From Streptomyces kanamyceticus (GTDB taxonomy: Bacteria; Actinomycetota; Actinomycetes; Streptomycetales; Streptomycetaceae), in NCBI RefSeq assembly GCF_008704495.1, contig NZ_CP023699.1, positions 9,114,001 through 9,178,000 on the forward strand: DNA of 64,000 nt, read 5' to 3'. The notes under the pieces are model-generated. The model saw only the letters and a program-made list of their open reading frames with translations. It did no database searches and was not told where the DNA came from. How positions within the stretch are numbered: the stretch's first letter is position 1; the number at the start of each line of letters is the position of its first letter. Below are positions 1 through 8,893 of the stretch, piece by piece. A program made the position numbers and the translations under genes.

Positions 1-996
1 CCCGTGCCCATCCCCGCGGGTGAGTCCTCCGGAGGGCCGGAGGGCGACGCGGTCGTCACGGCGCTGCCGCTCGCGCGGGGGCGCGAGGTGGCGGAGGGCA
101 AGGTCGTGGCCGAGATCTCCGGGCGCCCGGTGATCGCCCTGGCGGGCCGACTGCCCGCGTACCGCGATCTGACACCGGGCGCGACCGGGCCCGACGTCGC
201 GCAGCTGCAGCGGGCGCTGGTCAGGATCGGGCTGCTCGAACCCGGCACACCCAGCCGGGTGTTCGACACCAGGACCCAGCGGGCCCTGGCCGGGCTCTAC
301 CGGGACCGCGGCTATCCGGCACCGCACGGAAAGGACGACACGGACGAGGCCGTGGCCGCCCGCGGCGAGCTCCTCTTCGTCCCTCGGCTGCCCGGCCGCA
401 TGGGCACGGTCTCCTCGGTCGTCGGAGGCCCCGCCCGTCCGGGGGAGTTGACCGTGGAGGCGGGGCAGCGGGCGCTGCACTGCCCCGTGCAGGACGACGG
501 CGCCGCCCGGAAGATCCGGTCCGGCGCCACGGCCACCGTCGTCGCCCCCGACGGGTCCACGGCGCGGGGGCGTGTGGAACCGGTCCCCGGCGGGGCTGCG
601 GCCGCACCGTCGCCGGGCCCGAGCGAGAGCCCCTCCGAGGGAGCGTCCGAGGAAGCCTCCGAGGGAGCGGAGGACAAGGGCGACGCGGGGACCTCCGACC
701 CGGAGATCGTCGTCCGCACCCCGAAGGAGCCGACGCTCAAGGGGAGTTACCAGGTACGCGTCGAGGTGGACAAGGCGCCCGCGCGCGGCCCGGTCGTCCC
801 CTCGTCCGCCCTGTGGTCCCGTCCCGGCGGCACGACGGTCGTCAAGGTCGTACGCGGCGGCACGGAGCGGGAGATCCGCGTCGTGCCCGTCTTCGAGGTC
901 GAGGGCGAGGCCGCCGTACGCGATCCGCGCGGAGCCTTGCGCGCGGGCGACAAGGTCGTCGTGTCCGACGTGTCGGGCCAGGGCGGTTCGTCATGA
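1..996 (+). CDS. Efflux adaptor (membrane-fusion-like) with peptidoglycan-binding domain, 5' truncated
   Basis: The reading frame is open from the first base, so the N-terminus (signal or anchor segment) lies outside the window; the first in-frame GTG at 4 is probably not the true start. A peptidoglycan-binding-1-type domain is visible at about residues 50-100 (motif around GATGPDVAQLQRAL), followed by a Pro/Ser/Glu-rich low-complexity stretch (about 195-230) and a C-terminal beta-rich part typical of periplasmic adaptor subunits. It overlaps the ATPase gene by ATGA, so the three genes 1-2896 are one transcription unit. By family it should link a MacB-type ABC permease to the cell envelope; in Gram-positives such sets export peptides, drugs or lipids. 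The substrate cannot be told from sequence. Confidence 0.75.
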   Translation, partial: PVPIPAGESSGGPEGDAVVTALPLARGREVAEGKVVAEISGRPVIALAGRLPAYRDLTPGATGPDVAQLQRALVRIGLLEPGTPSRVFDTRTQRALAGLYRDRGYPAPHGKDDTDEAVAARGELLFVPRLPGRMGTVSSVVGGPARPGELTVEAGQRALHCPVQDDGAARKIRSGATATVVAPDGSTARGRVEPVPGGAAAAPSPGPSESPSEGASEEASEGAEDKGDAGTSDPEIVVRTPKEPTLKGSYQVRVEVDKAPARGPVVPSSALWSRPGGTTVVKVVRGGTEREIRVVPVFEVEGEAAVRDPRGALRAGDKVVVSDVSGQGGSS

Positions 997-1691
997 CGGC
1001 GCCCGCGGTGATCGACACGCGAAGCGTCGGACGGACGTACGAGGCGGTGTCGGGCCCTGTCCGCGCGCTCGACGGGGTGAGCTTCGCCGTCCGCGCCGGG
1101 GAGCTGGTGGCGATCATCGGCCCCTCAGGATCCGGGAAGTCGACGCTCCTCAACATTCTGGGACTGCTCGACCGGCCCGGCGAAGGGACCTACCTCCTGG
1201 ACGGCGTCGACACCGCGGGCCTGCGGGAGAAGGAACGCACCCGCCTGCGGGCCGAGCGGATCGGCTTCGTCTTCCAGGCCTTCCACCTGGTCGCGCACAA
1301 GTCCGCCGGTGTCAATGTGGTGCTGCCCCTGGTCTACAACCGCGCCCCGCGCCACGAGCGCCGACGCGCCGCCGAACAAGCCCTGGACCGGGTCAACCTG
1401 AGGCACCGGATGGACGCGCTGCCGCACACCCTGTCCGGCGGCGAGAAGCAGCGGGTGGCCATCGCCCGCGCCACGGTGCACCGGCCCTCGCTGCTGCTGT
1501 GCGACGAACCCACCGGCAACCTGGACACCGAGTCCACCGGCATGATCATGGACCACCTCGCGCAGCTGGCCTCCGAGGGCCTCGCGGTCGTCGTGGTCAC
1601 ACACGACCTGACGGTCGCCGAGCGGGCGGACCGGGTGCTTCGCGTCAAGGACGGCAGGCTCGACCGGGCGGAGGAGACATGCGGACGTTGA
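993..1691 (+). CDS. ABC transporter ATPase, MacB/LolD type
   Basis: A 232-residue nucleotide-binding subunit. Visible motifs are Walker A GPSGSGKST, the Q-loop region FVFQAFHLV, ABC signature LSGGEKQR, Walker B LLLCDEPTGNLD and the H-loop VVTHD. The length and the PTGNLD Walker B extension are typical of the MacB/LolD/FtsE group. The ATG at 993 overlaps the stop of the adaptor and is chosen over the longer upstream frame, which only continues through the adaptor gene. It powers the permease encoded next, with which it overlaps by 13 bases. Confidence 0.9.
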   Translation: MTAPAVIDTRSVGRTYEAVSGPVRALDGVSFAVRAGELVAIIGPSGSGKSTLLNILGLLDRPGEGTYLLDGVDTAGLREKERTRLRAERIGFVFQAFHLVAHKSAGVNVVLPLVYNRAPRHERRRAAEQALDRVNLRHRMDALPHTLSGGEKQRVAIARATVHRPSLLLCDEPTGNLDTESTGMIMDHLAQLASEGLAVVVVTHDLTVAERADRVLRVKDGRLDRAEETCGR

Positions 1692-2896
1692 GAGCCGCCC
1701 GGAACCGGATCGTGCCCTGGGACAAGCTCCGGGACATCCCGGCCGAGGCGTGGGGAGCGATCCGTGGCCGCCGCGGTCGCAGCGCCCTCACCCTGCTCGG
1801 TGTGGCGTTCGGCATCCTCACCCTGGTGGCGACCATCGGCCTCACCGGCACCGCCGCCGCGCAGGTGTCGGCGCGCTTCAACGCGCTGCAGGCCACCAGC
1901 GTGTCGATCCAGGGGTTCGACGACGGGGCCGCGTTGTCCCGGGCCGCCGTGGGCCGCGCCGCACGGCTCAACGGCGTCGTCGCCGCGGGAGTCGTCCACA
2001 CCACGCGGGACACGCTGCCGAACGTCGCACGCACCGCGGGCCGCGCCCCCTCGACCGGGGTCGACACCCCGGTGCTCGCCGCCGACCCGGGAGCGCTCCG
2101 AGCGCTGCGTCTCAAGCCCGTTTCGGGTCGGCTGTTCGATGACGTGCCCGAGGAGCGGCGCTACCGGGTCGCCCTGCTCGGCGACGTCGCCGCCCGCAAC
2201 CTCGGGGTGCGTGCGGTGGACGGCCGCACCACGCTCTTCGTCGCGGGCAAGCCGTACCTGCTCATCGGCATCGTCAAGACGCCCGACTTCGACTCGCAGG
2301 CGCCGTTCTCCGCGATCCTGCCGTCATGGACGGCCCGTACGTCCGAGACGGGCATCGCCTTCGAAGCGCCGAAGGTCCTCGTGCGGACCCGGCCGGGAGC
2401 GGCCCAGCAGGTGGGCGCCGAGGCCAAGATCGCTCTTTCGCCGGGCCGCCCCGACGCGTTGCTCGCCCAAGTGCCGCCCGATCCGAAGCAGTTGAGGGCC
2501 CATGTCGAGAACGACACCAGAACCCTCTTCCTCGCGCTCGCCGCGGTGTCCCTCCTGATCGGCGCGATCGGCATCGGCAACACCACGCTGGTCGCGGTCC
2601 TGGAACGGCGCCACGAGATAGGGCTGCGCAGGGCGATCGGTGCGTCGCGCCGCTCGATCCTCTCCCAATTCCTGTTCGAGAGTGGCCTGTTGGGTCTGCT
2701 CGGCGGTCTGGTCGGCACGGTCGGAGGCCTCGATCTGACCATCTCCATCGCCCTGGCGAAGGGCTGGACCGCCGCCCTCTCGCCCTGGCTGCTCGTCGCG
2801 GGCCCCCTGCTCGGTCTGGCCGTGGGCCTCACCGCCGGTTTCTACCCGGCGCTGAAGGCCGCACGCCTTGAACCGGTGGCGGCGCTCGCGTCGTAA
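1679..2896 (+). CDS. ABC transporter permease, MacB/FtsX type
   Basis: A 405-residue integral membrane protein. A first membrane segment lies near residues 37-60 (LTLLGVAFGILTLVATIGL), a long extracytoplasmic MacB-type periplasmic core domain spans about 60-275, and three more membrane segments follow in the FtsX domain (about 285-400), with the characteristic RHEIGLRRAIGAS loop. The start ATG at 1679 sits inside the end of the ATPase gene behind GGAGGAG-like ribosome-binding bases. It completes a mechanotransmission-type exporter with the two upstream genes. Confidence 0.88.
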   Translation: MRTLRAARNRIVPWDKLRDIPAEAWGAIRGRRGRSALTLLGVAFGILTLVATIGLTGTAAAQVSARFNALQATSVSIQGFDDGAALSRAAVGRAARLNGVVAAGVVHTTRDTLPNVARTAGRAPSTGVDTPVLAADPGALRALRLKPVSGRLFDDVPEERRYRVALLGDVAARNLGVRAVDGRTTLFVAGKPYLLIGIVKTPDFDSQAPFSAILPSWTARTSETGIAFEAPKVLVRTRPGAAQQVGAEAKIALSPGRPDALLAQVPPDPKQLRAHVENDTRTLFLALAAVSLLIGAIGIGNTTLVAVLERRHEIGLRRAIGASRRSILSQFLFESGLLGLLGGLVGTVGGLDLTISIALAKGWTAALSPWLLVAGPLLGLAVGLTAGFYPALKAARLEPVAALAS

Positions 2897-2931
2897 CACC
2901 CGCAGCCCGGCAACCGGCGATCTGCCCGGTA

Positions 2932-2955
2932 CCGGTCCGACACACGCCGGACCGG
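2932..2955 (+). terminator. Short hairpin after the MacB-like operon
   Basis: An 8-bp perfect inverted repeat (CCGGTCCG and CGGACCGG) with an 8-base loop lies 35 bases after the permease stop and before the OsmC-like gene. There is no T-run, which is usual for Streptomyces terminators. Confidence 0.4.
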
Positions 2956-2995
2956 CCTGCGGGGCGGCGGGCCCGCCGCTGGTTACCGTTCCGCC

Positions 2996-3454
2996 ATGGC
3001 CGACTACCGCATCGAGACCGTACGCAATGGCGAACGCGACTGGACAGCCCGCAACGACCGCGGCGCCGAAGTCCGGATCGCCGCCGCCGACAACCCCGGG
3101 GCCCAGCCCTCCTTCACCCCCGTCGAGCTCCTTCTCGCCGCGCTCGGCGGCTGCGGCGGACTCGTCGTGGACCGCACCGCCCGCACCGTCGAACACGACG
3201 GACTGCGCATCGTCGTGGACTCGGTGTCCAGGCCCGAGGACGACGGCCGCGTCGGCGTCCTCAGGGTCGCCTACGAGATCGACCTGCCCGACGGCGACGG
3301 CGACGGCGACAGCCAGGGCCAGGCCGCCGAGGCGCTGGAGCGCGCCATCCGGCTGACCCACGAGAAGTACTGCACGGTCAGCCGGACCGTCGAGCACGGC
3401 GCGCGCGTGGAGGCGCTGGGACCCGACGGCAGCACGCTCTTCGCCGGGGGATGA
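2996..3454 (+). CDS. OsmC/Ohr-family protein
   Basis: A 152-residue OsmC-like protein. The first conserved cysteine lies in the helix motif LLAALGGCGG (about residue 48) and the second in the EKYCTV motif near residue 125, the pair that forms the peroxide-reducing thiol centre in OsmC/Ohr proteins. The family reduces organic hydroperoxides or acts as a general redox protein in the cytoplasm. It has a short Asp/Gly repeat (about 98-106, DGDGDGD) not usual in the family core. It stands alone with a 99-base upstream gap and is convergent with the large secreted protein gene. Confidence 0.8.
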   Translation: MADYRIETVRNGERDWTARNDRGAEVRIAAADNPGAQPSFTPVELLLAALGGCGGLVVDRTARTVEHDGLRIVVDSVSRPEDDGRVGVLRVAYEIDLPDGDGDGDSQGQAAEALERAIRLTHEKYCTVSRTVEHGARVEALGPDGSTLFAGG

Positions 3455-3479
3455 CCGCGGGCCCCTCACCACGGGGCGG

Positions 3480-6400
3480 TCAGGACAGCGGCTCCACCCA
3501 CACATCACGGAAGCGGACCTTGTTGCCGTGGTCCTGGAGGCGGATCGCGCCGGCCGCCGCCGACTCCGGGTCACCCGCGCCCGTCGGACCGTCGACGGCC
3601 ACGTCGTCGTGGACCTTCTCGCCGTTCCACACCACGGTGATCCGGGCGTCCGACGTCTTCTTCCCCGCCGCGTCGAAACGGGCGGCGCGGAAGGTGATGT
3701 CGTACGTCTGCCAGGTCTCCGGCGCCGTGGACGCGTTGAGGTCGGCGGCCTTCTTGAGATAGATCGACCCCGCCTCGTTGTTCGCGAGCTTCGCCACGCC
3801 GTACGAGTCCAGGATCTGCACCTCGTACCGCTCCTGGAGGTAGACCCCGCTGTTGCCGCGGTCCTGCCCGGTGACGTCGTCCGGAAGCTTCGGCACCCGG
3901 AACTCGACGTGCAGCTTGAAGTCCTCGAAGTGCTGCTTGGTGCGCAGATCGCCGCAGCAGACCTCCATCGAATTCTCCGCGGTGTGCGGCCACTCGGCGC
4001 TGCGCCCGTCGGAGTGCTGCCAGGCGGTGGAGACGCTGCCGCCCGAGAAGAGGTCGATCCTGGCGCCGGGCCCACGCACCTCCAGCGCGTCGAGGTTCAC
4101 ATGGCCGGTGTCCTCGGCCCCGACGGCGTAGGTGATGGTGTTGCGGCCCGCGCGCAGGTCGAGCCGCTCGGTCCTGGTGGACCAGCGTTTCCACTCGCCG
4201 GTGGAGGGCAGGCTCGTCCGCCGCGCGGCGGCGCCGTTGACGCTGACACCGATCGTCTTGGTGCCGGGCGCGGGATGCGGACCGTTCGCGTAGCGCAGAC
4301 CCACGTCGTACGCGCCCTTCTTGTCGACCACGACGTCGAAGGCGGCCCGCGCGCCCTTGTCGCCGAAGCCGTCCACGAAGCCGCCACCGGTGTATCCGGC
4401 GTGCTCCGTGTCGATGGCCGCACCGCCCGAGAGCCGGGCGGACTCGGCGTCGTAGGTGGTGACGGGCTCCGGCGGCCCCGGCTTGGCGTTGAGGGTGTAC
4501 CAGGCCTCGGTGGACCACAGCCGCTCGCCGTCGGACGACGAGAACGGGCGGGGCGAACGGACGTGCACCACCCGGTCCGACTTCAGGCCCGGGATGGTCA
4601 GCGTCACCTTGCGGCGGTCGTCGGAGAGCCGCGCCGATGCCACCGGCAGCGACTCCTCGTCGATCTTCGGGCCGCCGTACGCGGGTGTCGGAACGTAGCG
4701 CCACTGCTCGACCGCGTACGCGCCCTTGGTCAGCTTGGCCGCGGTCTCCTCCGACAGGGGCTTGGTGTAGGTGAGTTCGAAGCCGTCGCGGGTGGCGCGC
4801 ATCGTCTTGACGTCGAAGGCCGTCCGGCCGCTCGGCGTCAGCTTCTGCAGCCCGAAGCGGAGCTTGCCTGCCTGGCCCCAGTTGCCGTCGGCGCCCAGAC
4901 CGCCGGTGTAGATCGCGCCGTCGGGGCCCTCGCTGATCCGGGTGATCCCCGACTCCAGGCCTTGCGTGTGCCGGAACACCGCGCCCTGGTACTCGCCGCC
5001 GACCTTCTCCAGATCGGCCCGCTGCAGTCCGCCGTACGTCACGTCACCGAAGACCATCTGTCCGGCGAACGGACCCTTCTTCAACTGCAAGGGTGTGCTC
5101 GGTGAGTTGGCGATCTCGTTCTGCGGCAGCCAGAGCACCGGCTTGGTGACGGCCTTGTCGTCGTACGGGCCGTCCGGGTTCATGTAGTGGTTGAAGAACC
5201 GGTCCTGCTTGATGTGCACGAGCTTGGACGCGGGCAGCCAGCCGCCCTGGTTGTCCGTGACGAACAGGTCACCGCCGGGTCCGCGCCCGATGCCGTTGGG
5301 GGTGCGCAGCCCACCGGCGAGGTAACTCACCTTGCCCGTGGCCTTGTTGACCTTGATGGTCGTGCCGCGGTTCGGGGCGGGCTGCGGATCGGTGGTGGCT
5401 CCGCCGTAGTTGATGGCGACGGAGAGGTTCAGATAGAAGTCGCCTTTGTCGTAGAGCAGTCCGAAGGCGAACTCGTGGAAATTGCCGCCGTACGGCCACT
5501 CGGCGATCTTCCGCTTCTCGTCGGCGACGTCGTCGCCGTTCGTGTCGTTCAACTCGGTCAGCTGGTGCTTCTCCGACACGTACAGCTTCCCGTCCACGTA
5601 CTTGATGCCCATCGGCTCCTTGAGCCCGTCGGCGATCTTCTTGTACGTGACCTTGTCGGGCCCGGTGTCGCCGGTGACGTTGTCGAGGAGGTACACCTCG
5701 CCCTTCGTCTCCGTGCTGCCGCCCCAGGTGGAGATCGCGAGCCGCCCGTCGGGCAGCCAGTCCATCGCGGACACCTGCGGCTCGAAGCCCTTGGGGCGCA
5801 GGTCGGTCAGCTTGTACCCCGGGTTGACCTCGGTGAGCGGCAGACCGTCGCCGGGGGTGTCGAGCGTGCCCTCGCACTCCTTGCGGCCCGGGGCGGTGAC
5901 GCGTACGACACCGGCGTCCGTGCTGAGCACGGAGTTGGGCACGGTGGTGAACGCGTCGGCTCCCGGCGGTTTCCACTGCAGGGTGACCTGTTGCCCGCCG
6001 CCCGCGTCGAAGTGGTCGATGCGCAGCGGCTGGTAGCCCGCGTTGAGGGTGACCGAGCCGTCCTTGGGCTCGGCGCCGTGCAGCCCGTCGTGGTCGATCA
6101 CACGCCGGTCGCCGAGGAAGAGCCGGGAGCCGTCGTCGCTGATCAGCCGGAAGTCGTACGCGCCCGCTTCGGGCACCCGGAGATTGCCGATGACCTGCGA
6201 CACGAAGTTGTCGCTGAACCCGAACCCCTCGGTGGAACTCCAGTCGGCGGCCGGGATCAGCTTGTCGACGTTGGGGGTCTGCGCGGGCTTGAGGTCGCAG
6301 AGCTTCTTGAGCGGGGTCTGGACGTCGAACACCCGTAAGGTGACGCCGGGTTCCTGCGGGGGCAGATCCGCGAAGGGCCCCGGATCGTCCGTGGCGGACG

Positions 6401-6533
6401 CGGCGCCGGTGGGAGCGAGCAGCCCGCCGCAGAGGAGGGCGGCCAGCAGTACACCGGTGGACCCGGCGGATCTTCGGGCCCTTCGCGGTCTGCGGCGGGG
6501 CGGTCCGGACATCGGCCTGGGACGTGGCTTCAC
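3480..6533 (-). CDS. Large secreted multidomain protein: PA14-like, beta-propeller, CBM6/35-like and DUF1080
   Basis: A 1017-residue protein starting at GTG 6533, chosen because AGGAGGAA lies five bases upstream. An Arg-rich N-region and hydrophobic stretch (about 20-45) form a Sec-type signal peptide. After it come a PA14-like sugar-binding fold (about 55-190, SDDGSRLFLGDRR), a large beta-propeller region resembling sorbosone/glucose dehydrogenase propellers (about 225-600), a CBM6/35-like galactose-binding module (about 685-825) and a C-terminal DUF1080 (3-keto-disaccharide hydrolase) domain (about 825-1017). Such architectures act outside the cell on glycans or oxidised sugars. Which domain is catalytic here is unknown. 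It appears monocistronic. Confidence 0.72.
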   Translation of the reverse strand: MKPRPRPMSGPPRRRPRRARRSAGSTGVLLAALLCGGLLAPTGAASATDDPGPFADLPPQEPGVTLRVFDVQTPLKKLCDLKPAQTPNVDKLIPAADWSSTEGFGFSDNFVSQVIGNLRVPEAGAYDFRLISDDGSRLFLGDRRVIDHDGLHGAEPKDGSVTLNAGYQPLRIDHFDAGGGQQVTLQWKPPGADAFTTVPNSVLSTDAGVVRVTAPGRKECEGTLDTPGDGLPLTEVNPGYKLTDLRPKGFEPQVSAMDWLPDGRLAISTWGGSTETKGEVYLLDNVTGDTGPDKVTYKKIADGLKEPMGIKYVDGKLYVSEKHQLTELNDTNGDDVADEKRKIAEWPYGGNFHEFAFGLLYDKGDFYLNLSVAINYGGATTDPQPAPNRGTTIKVNKATGKVSYLAGGLRTPNGIGRGPGGDLFVTDNQGGWLPASKLVHIKQDRFFNHYMNPDGPYDDKAVTKPVLWLPQNEIANSPSTPLQLKKGPFAGQMVFGDVTYGGLQRADLEKVGGEYQGAVFRHTQGLESGITRISEGPDGAIYTGGLGADGNWGQAGKLRFGLQKLTPSGRTAFDVKTMRATRDGFELTYTKPLSEETAAKLTKGAYAVEQWRYVPTPAYGGPKIDEESLPVASARLSDDRRKVTLTIPGLKSDRVVHVRSPRPFSSSDGERLWSTEAWYTLNAKPGPPEPVTTYDAESARLSGGAAIDTEHAGYTGGGFVDGFGDKGARAAFDVVVDKKGAYDVGLRYANGPHPAPGTKTIGVSVNGAAARRTSLPSTGEWKRWSTRTERLDLRAGRNTITYAVGAEDTGHVNLDALEVRGPGARIDLFSGGSVSTAWQHSDGRSAEWPHTAENSMEVCCGDLRTKQHFEDFKLHVEFRVPKLPDDVTGQDRGNSGVYLQERYEVQILDSYGVAKLANNEAGSIYLKKAADLNASTAPETWQTYDITFRAARFDAAGKKTSDARITVVWNGEKVHDDVAVDGPTGAGDPESAAAGAIRLQDHGNKVRFRDVWVEPLS

Positions 6534-6682
6534 TCTTCCTCCTGCGTGGTTCCGGTATTCCGGCATGGGTTACGCAGATCTCTGTGGCAAAGCGACGCTC
6601 AGCGTAGGGATGACCTCGGAGCGCGTCCATACTTTGTCCTCAGAAAGGAAGAACTGAGGTGTGTCGGTGCGGCCTCGGTCGG

Positions 6683-7468
6683 CTACGGCACCCGGGCGAC
6701 GCCCACGTAGAAGCCGCTGAGCTCCTCGACGGGCGCCGGTGAGTCCTTGTACCACTTGGTCGCCGTGACGAGGCCGGGATCCAGCAGGTCGAGGCCGTCG
6801 AAGAACGGCTCGACCTCCGCGCGCGTCCGCATCCGCAGCGGGATCTCGCCCTTGCGGTAGGTGGTCGTCACCGACTTCACGAGGTGCGGGTGCTCATCGG
6901 TGGTGCCGTGCGAGAACATCAGGTAACTCCCGCTGGGCAGCGCGTCGACCAGCGTCCGCGTCAGGCCGTAGGGGTCCTCCTCGTCGGTGATGAAGTGCAT
7001 CAGCGCGATCATCGAGAGCGCGACGGGCCGCGAGAAGTCCAGGAACGTACGGGCGTGTTCGAGGATGGCGCCGGGCCTGCGCACATCGGCCTCGATGTAG
7101 TCGGTCGCGCCCTCGGGGCTGCTGACCAGCAGTGCCTCCGCGTGCCGCAGCACGATGGGATCGTTGTCGGCGTAGGCGATCCGTGCCGAGGGCACGATGC
7201 CCTGCACGATCTGGTGCAGGTTCGGCTCGGTCGGGATGCCCGTCCCGACGTCGAGGAACTGATCGATCCCGTTCCCCGCGAGCCAGGCCGCCGCCCGGTG
7301 CATGAAGGCCCGGTTGCGCATCGCGTTGAGCCGGGCCTCCCGCGGCAGCTTCTCCGCCACTTCCTGGTCGACCGGATAGTTGTCCTTGCCGCCGAGCAGC
7401 CAGTCGTAGACGCGCGCCGGATGCGCTCTGCTCGTGTCGATACGGCTTCCGGAGGACTGTGACGTCAT
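6683..7468 (-). CDS. SAM-dependent methyltransferase, DUF574 (PF04672) type
   Basis: A 261-residue protein with the family hallmarks: an N-terminal PARVYDWLLGGKDNYPVD segment, the SAM-binding motif FLDVGTGIPT (about residues 93-102) and the later HFITDEEDP segment. This family is abundant in Streptomyces; many members are orphan methyltransferases of unknown substrate. The gene stands alone, separated from neighbours by more than 100 bases on both sides, so context gives no clue to the substrate. Confidence 0.82.
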   Translation of the reverse strand: MTSQSSGSRIDTSRAHPARVYDWLLGGKDNYPVDQEVAEKLPREARLNAMRNRAFMHRAAAWLAGNGIDQFLDVGTGIPTEPNLHQIVQGIVPSARIAYADNDPIVLRHAEALLVSSPEGATDYIEADVRRPGAILEHARTFLDFSRPVALSMIALMHFITDEEDPYGLTRTLVDALPSGSYLMFSHGTTDEHPHLVKSVTTTYRKGEIPLRMRTRAEVEPFFDGLDLLDPGLVTATKWYKDSPAPVEELSGFYVGVARVP

Positions 7469-7581
7469 GCGTGACTCCAGCGTGTGCGCGGCGCGGCAGG
7501 GACCCCGGCGATTATGGCATTGGCCTGATCATCGCGGTGAGTGGCCGACAGGGATGCCCATCGTGATACCCGCCGCGCGCC

Positions 7582-8712
7582 TCACTGCTCCTGCCGCCAG
7601 CCGCTGCTGTCCGGGCACGTCGTGGACGCGGTCCCGTAGGCGAACTGGAGGAAGTGCTTCAGTGCCGGGGTCCAGGTCGTGAAGTCGTGCCCGCCGGGCC
7701 CCGAGCAGTACAGGTGGGGGACGCTCTGCCGCTTCAGGGTCTGGTGGAGTTCGGTGTTCCAGGCGTACGGGTCCTCGGCGCGACCGCTGTACAGCGCCAT
7801 CTTGCCGCCGTACGACCGGTAGGCGGCGGGACGCGTCTCGGCGACCTGGGCGGGGTTGAACGAGGGCCACCCCGCCTGCGGTCCGAAGACCAGCTCGGTG
7901 CGCTGCAGCGCGTTGGGGTTGCCGGGGAAGAGGTACTTCCAGAAGTTCCCGACATCCGCTCCGGCGCCGTGCCACCAGAAGCGGGCCCCGTAGACGGTGG
8001 TGCCGTTGTTGATGATCTCCTGGTGGTCGGGGCGACGGAGGTCCGTGCCGCCGGAGAAGGCACCCACGGCGCTGAATACGTCGGGGTGCTGGGCCGCGTA
8101 CTTCAGGGCGCCGAAGCCTCCCATCGACAACCCGGCGACGGCGCGCTTGCCGGACGTGGCGAAGTGCGCGTCGATCCAGGGCACCAACTGCTTGATGTGG
8201 AAGGTCTCCCACTGCGGTGTGAAGTTGCCGTAGGTGTAGCCGGGCCAGTCGGAGTAGAAGCCGACCTTGCCGCCCTCGGGCATCACCACGATGCCCTTGA
8301 ATCCGGCCTCCCTGACGCTCCGCGTGATGTCACCGCCGCCGCTGGACCACTGCTCGTAGTCGGCGGCTCCGCCGTGCAGGAGATAGAGCACGGGATAGCG
8401 GGCCGACGGGTTGTAGTCCGCGGGCAGGTGGACGCGCACGCGCACGGGTTTGCGCACCGGATCTATCTGGGGCGCCCCCGGTCCGCGCGCGGTGAAGAGG
8501 GCGTCCGAGGTGAACTCCGCCTCGCAGACAAGGCCGTCGGGCGACGGGCGCCAGTACTGCATGTCCAGGCCGTTGGAGTCCCCCGTCCCGAGGTCCGGGC
8601 AGCTGACCGCGGCCGCCGAAGCGGCGGGGGCGGGCAGCCCGACGAAGGCCAGGCCGACCCCCAACGTGGCTGCCGCCAGCCAGGACTTGACGGTGGAAAC
8701 GGATCGACGCAT
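7582..8712 (-). CDS. Secreted alpha/beta-hydrolase esterase (esterase D/antigen-85-like fold)
   Basis: A 376-residue protein with a signal peptide (about residues 1-34, ending PAPAASA). The serine nucleophile elbow is GLSMGG in the middle of the chain, preceded by the oxyanion-type LLHGGAADYEQW motif; the downstream GGHDFTTW supplies a likely catalytic His. The layout matches the putative esterase family that includes S-formylglutathione hydrolase and mycolyltransferase-like proteins. Actinomycetes without mycolic acids use such enzymes as secreted acyl esterases. The substrate is unknown, and the neighbours are not related in function. Confidence 0.8.
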   Translation of the reverse strand: MRRSVSTVKSWLAAATLGVGLAFVGLPAPAASAAAVSCPDLGTGDSNGLDMQYWRPSPDGLVCEAEFTSDALFTARGPGAPQIDPVRKPVRVRVHLPADYNPSARYPVLYLLHGGAADYEQWSSGGGDITRSVREAGFKGIVVMPEGGKVGFYSDWPGYTYGNFTPQWETFHIKQLVPWIDAHFATSGKRAVAGLSMGGFGALKYAAQHPDVFSAVGAFSGGTDLRRPDHQEIINNGTTVYGARFWWHGAGADVGNFWKYLFPGNPNALQRTELVFGPQAGWPSFNPAQVAETRPAAYRSYGGKMALYSGRAEDPYAWNTELHQTLKRQSVPHLYCSGPGGHDFTTWTPALKHFLQFAYGTASTTCPDSSGWRQEQ

Positions 8713-8893
8713 GGGATCCCCGATCGGTTCGACTCATGGATGTGCCGCGCCGTCGTGTGGGGGACCGGCCGGTCGCGCGCAGCTGGGGCCCTGACGCTAT
8801 CCCCGCCGCCGCGCGGCCGCGTACAGCGGCGGTTGGACATCGGCTACCGCGGTGGTTTACGCGGCCGACACGTGTCCCGGCGCGGCACGGCCC

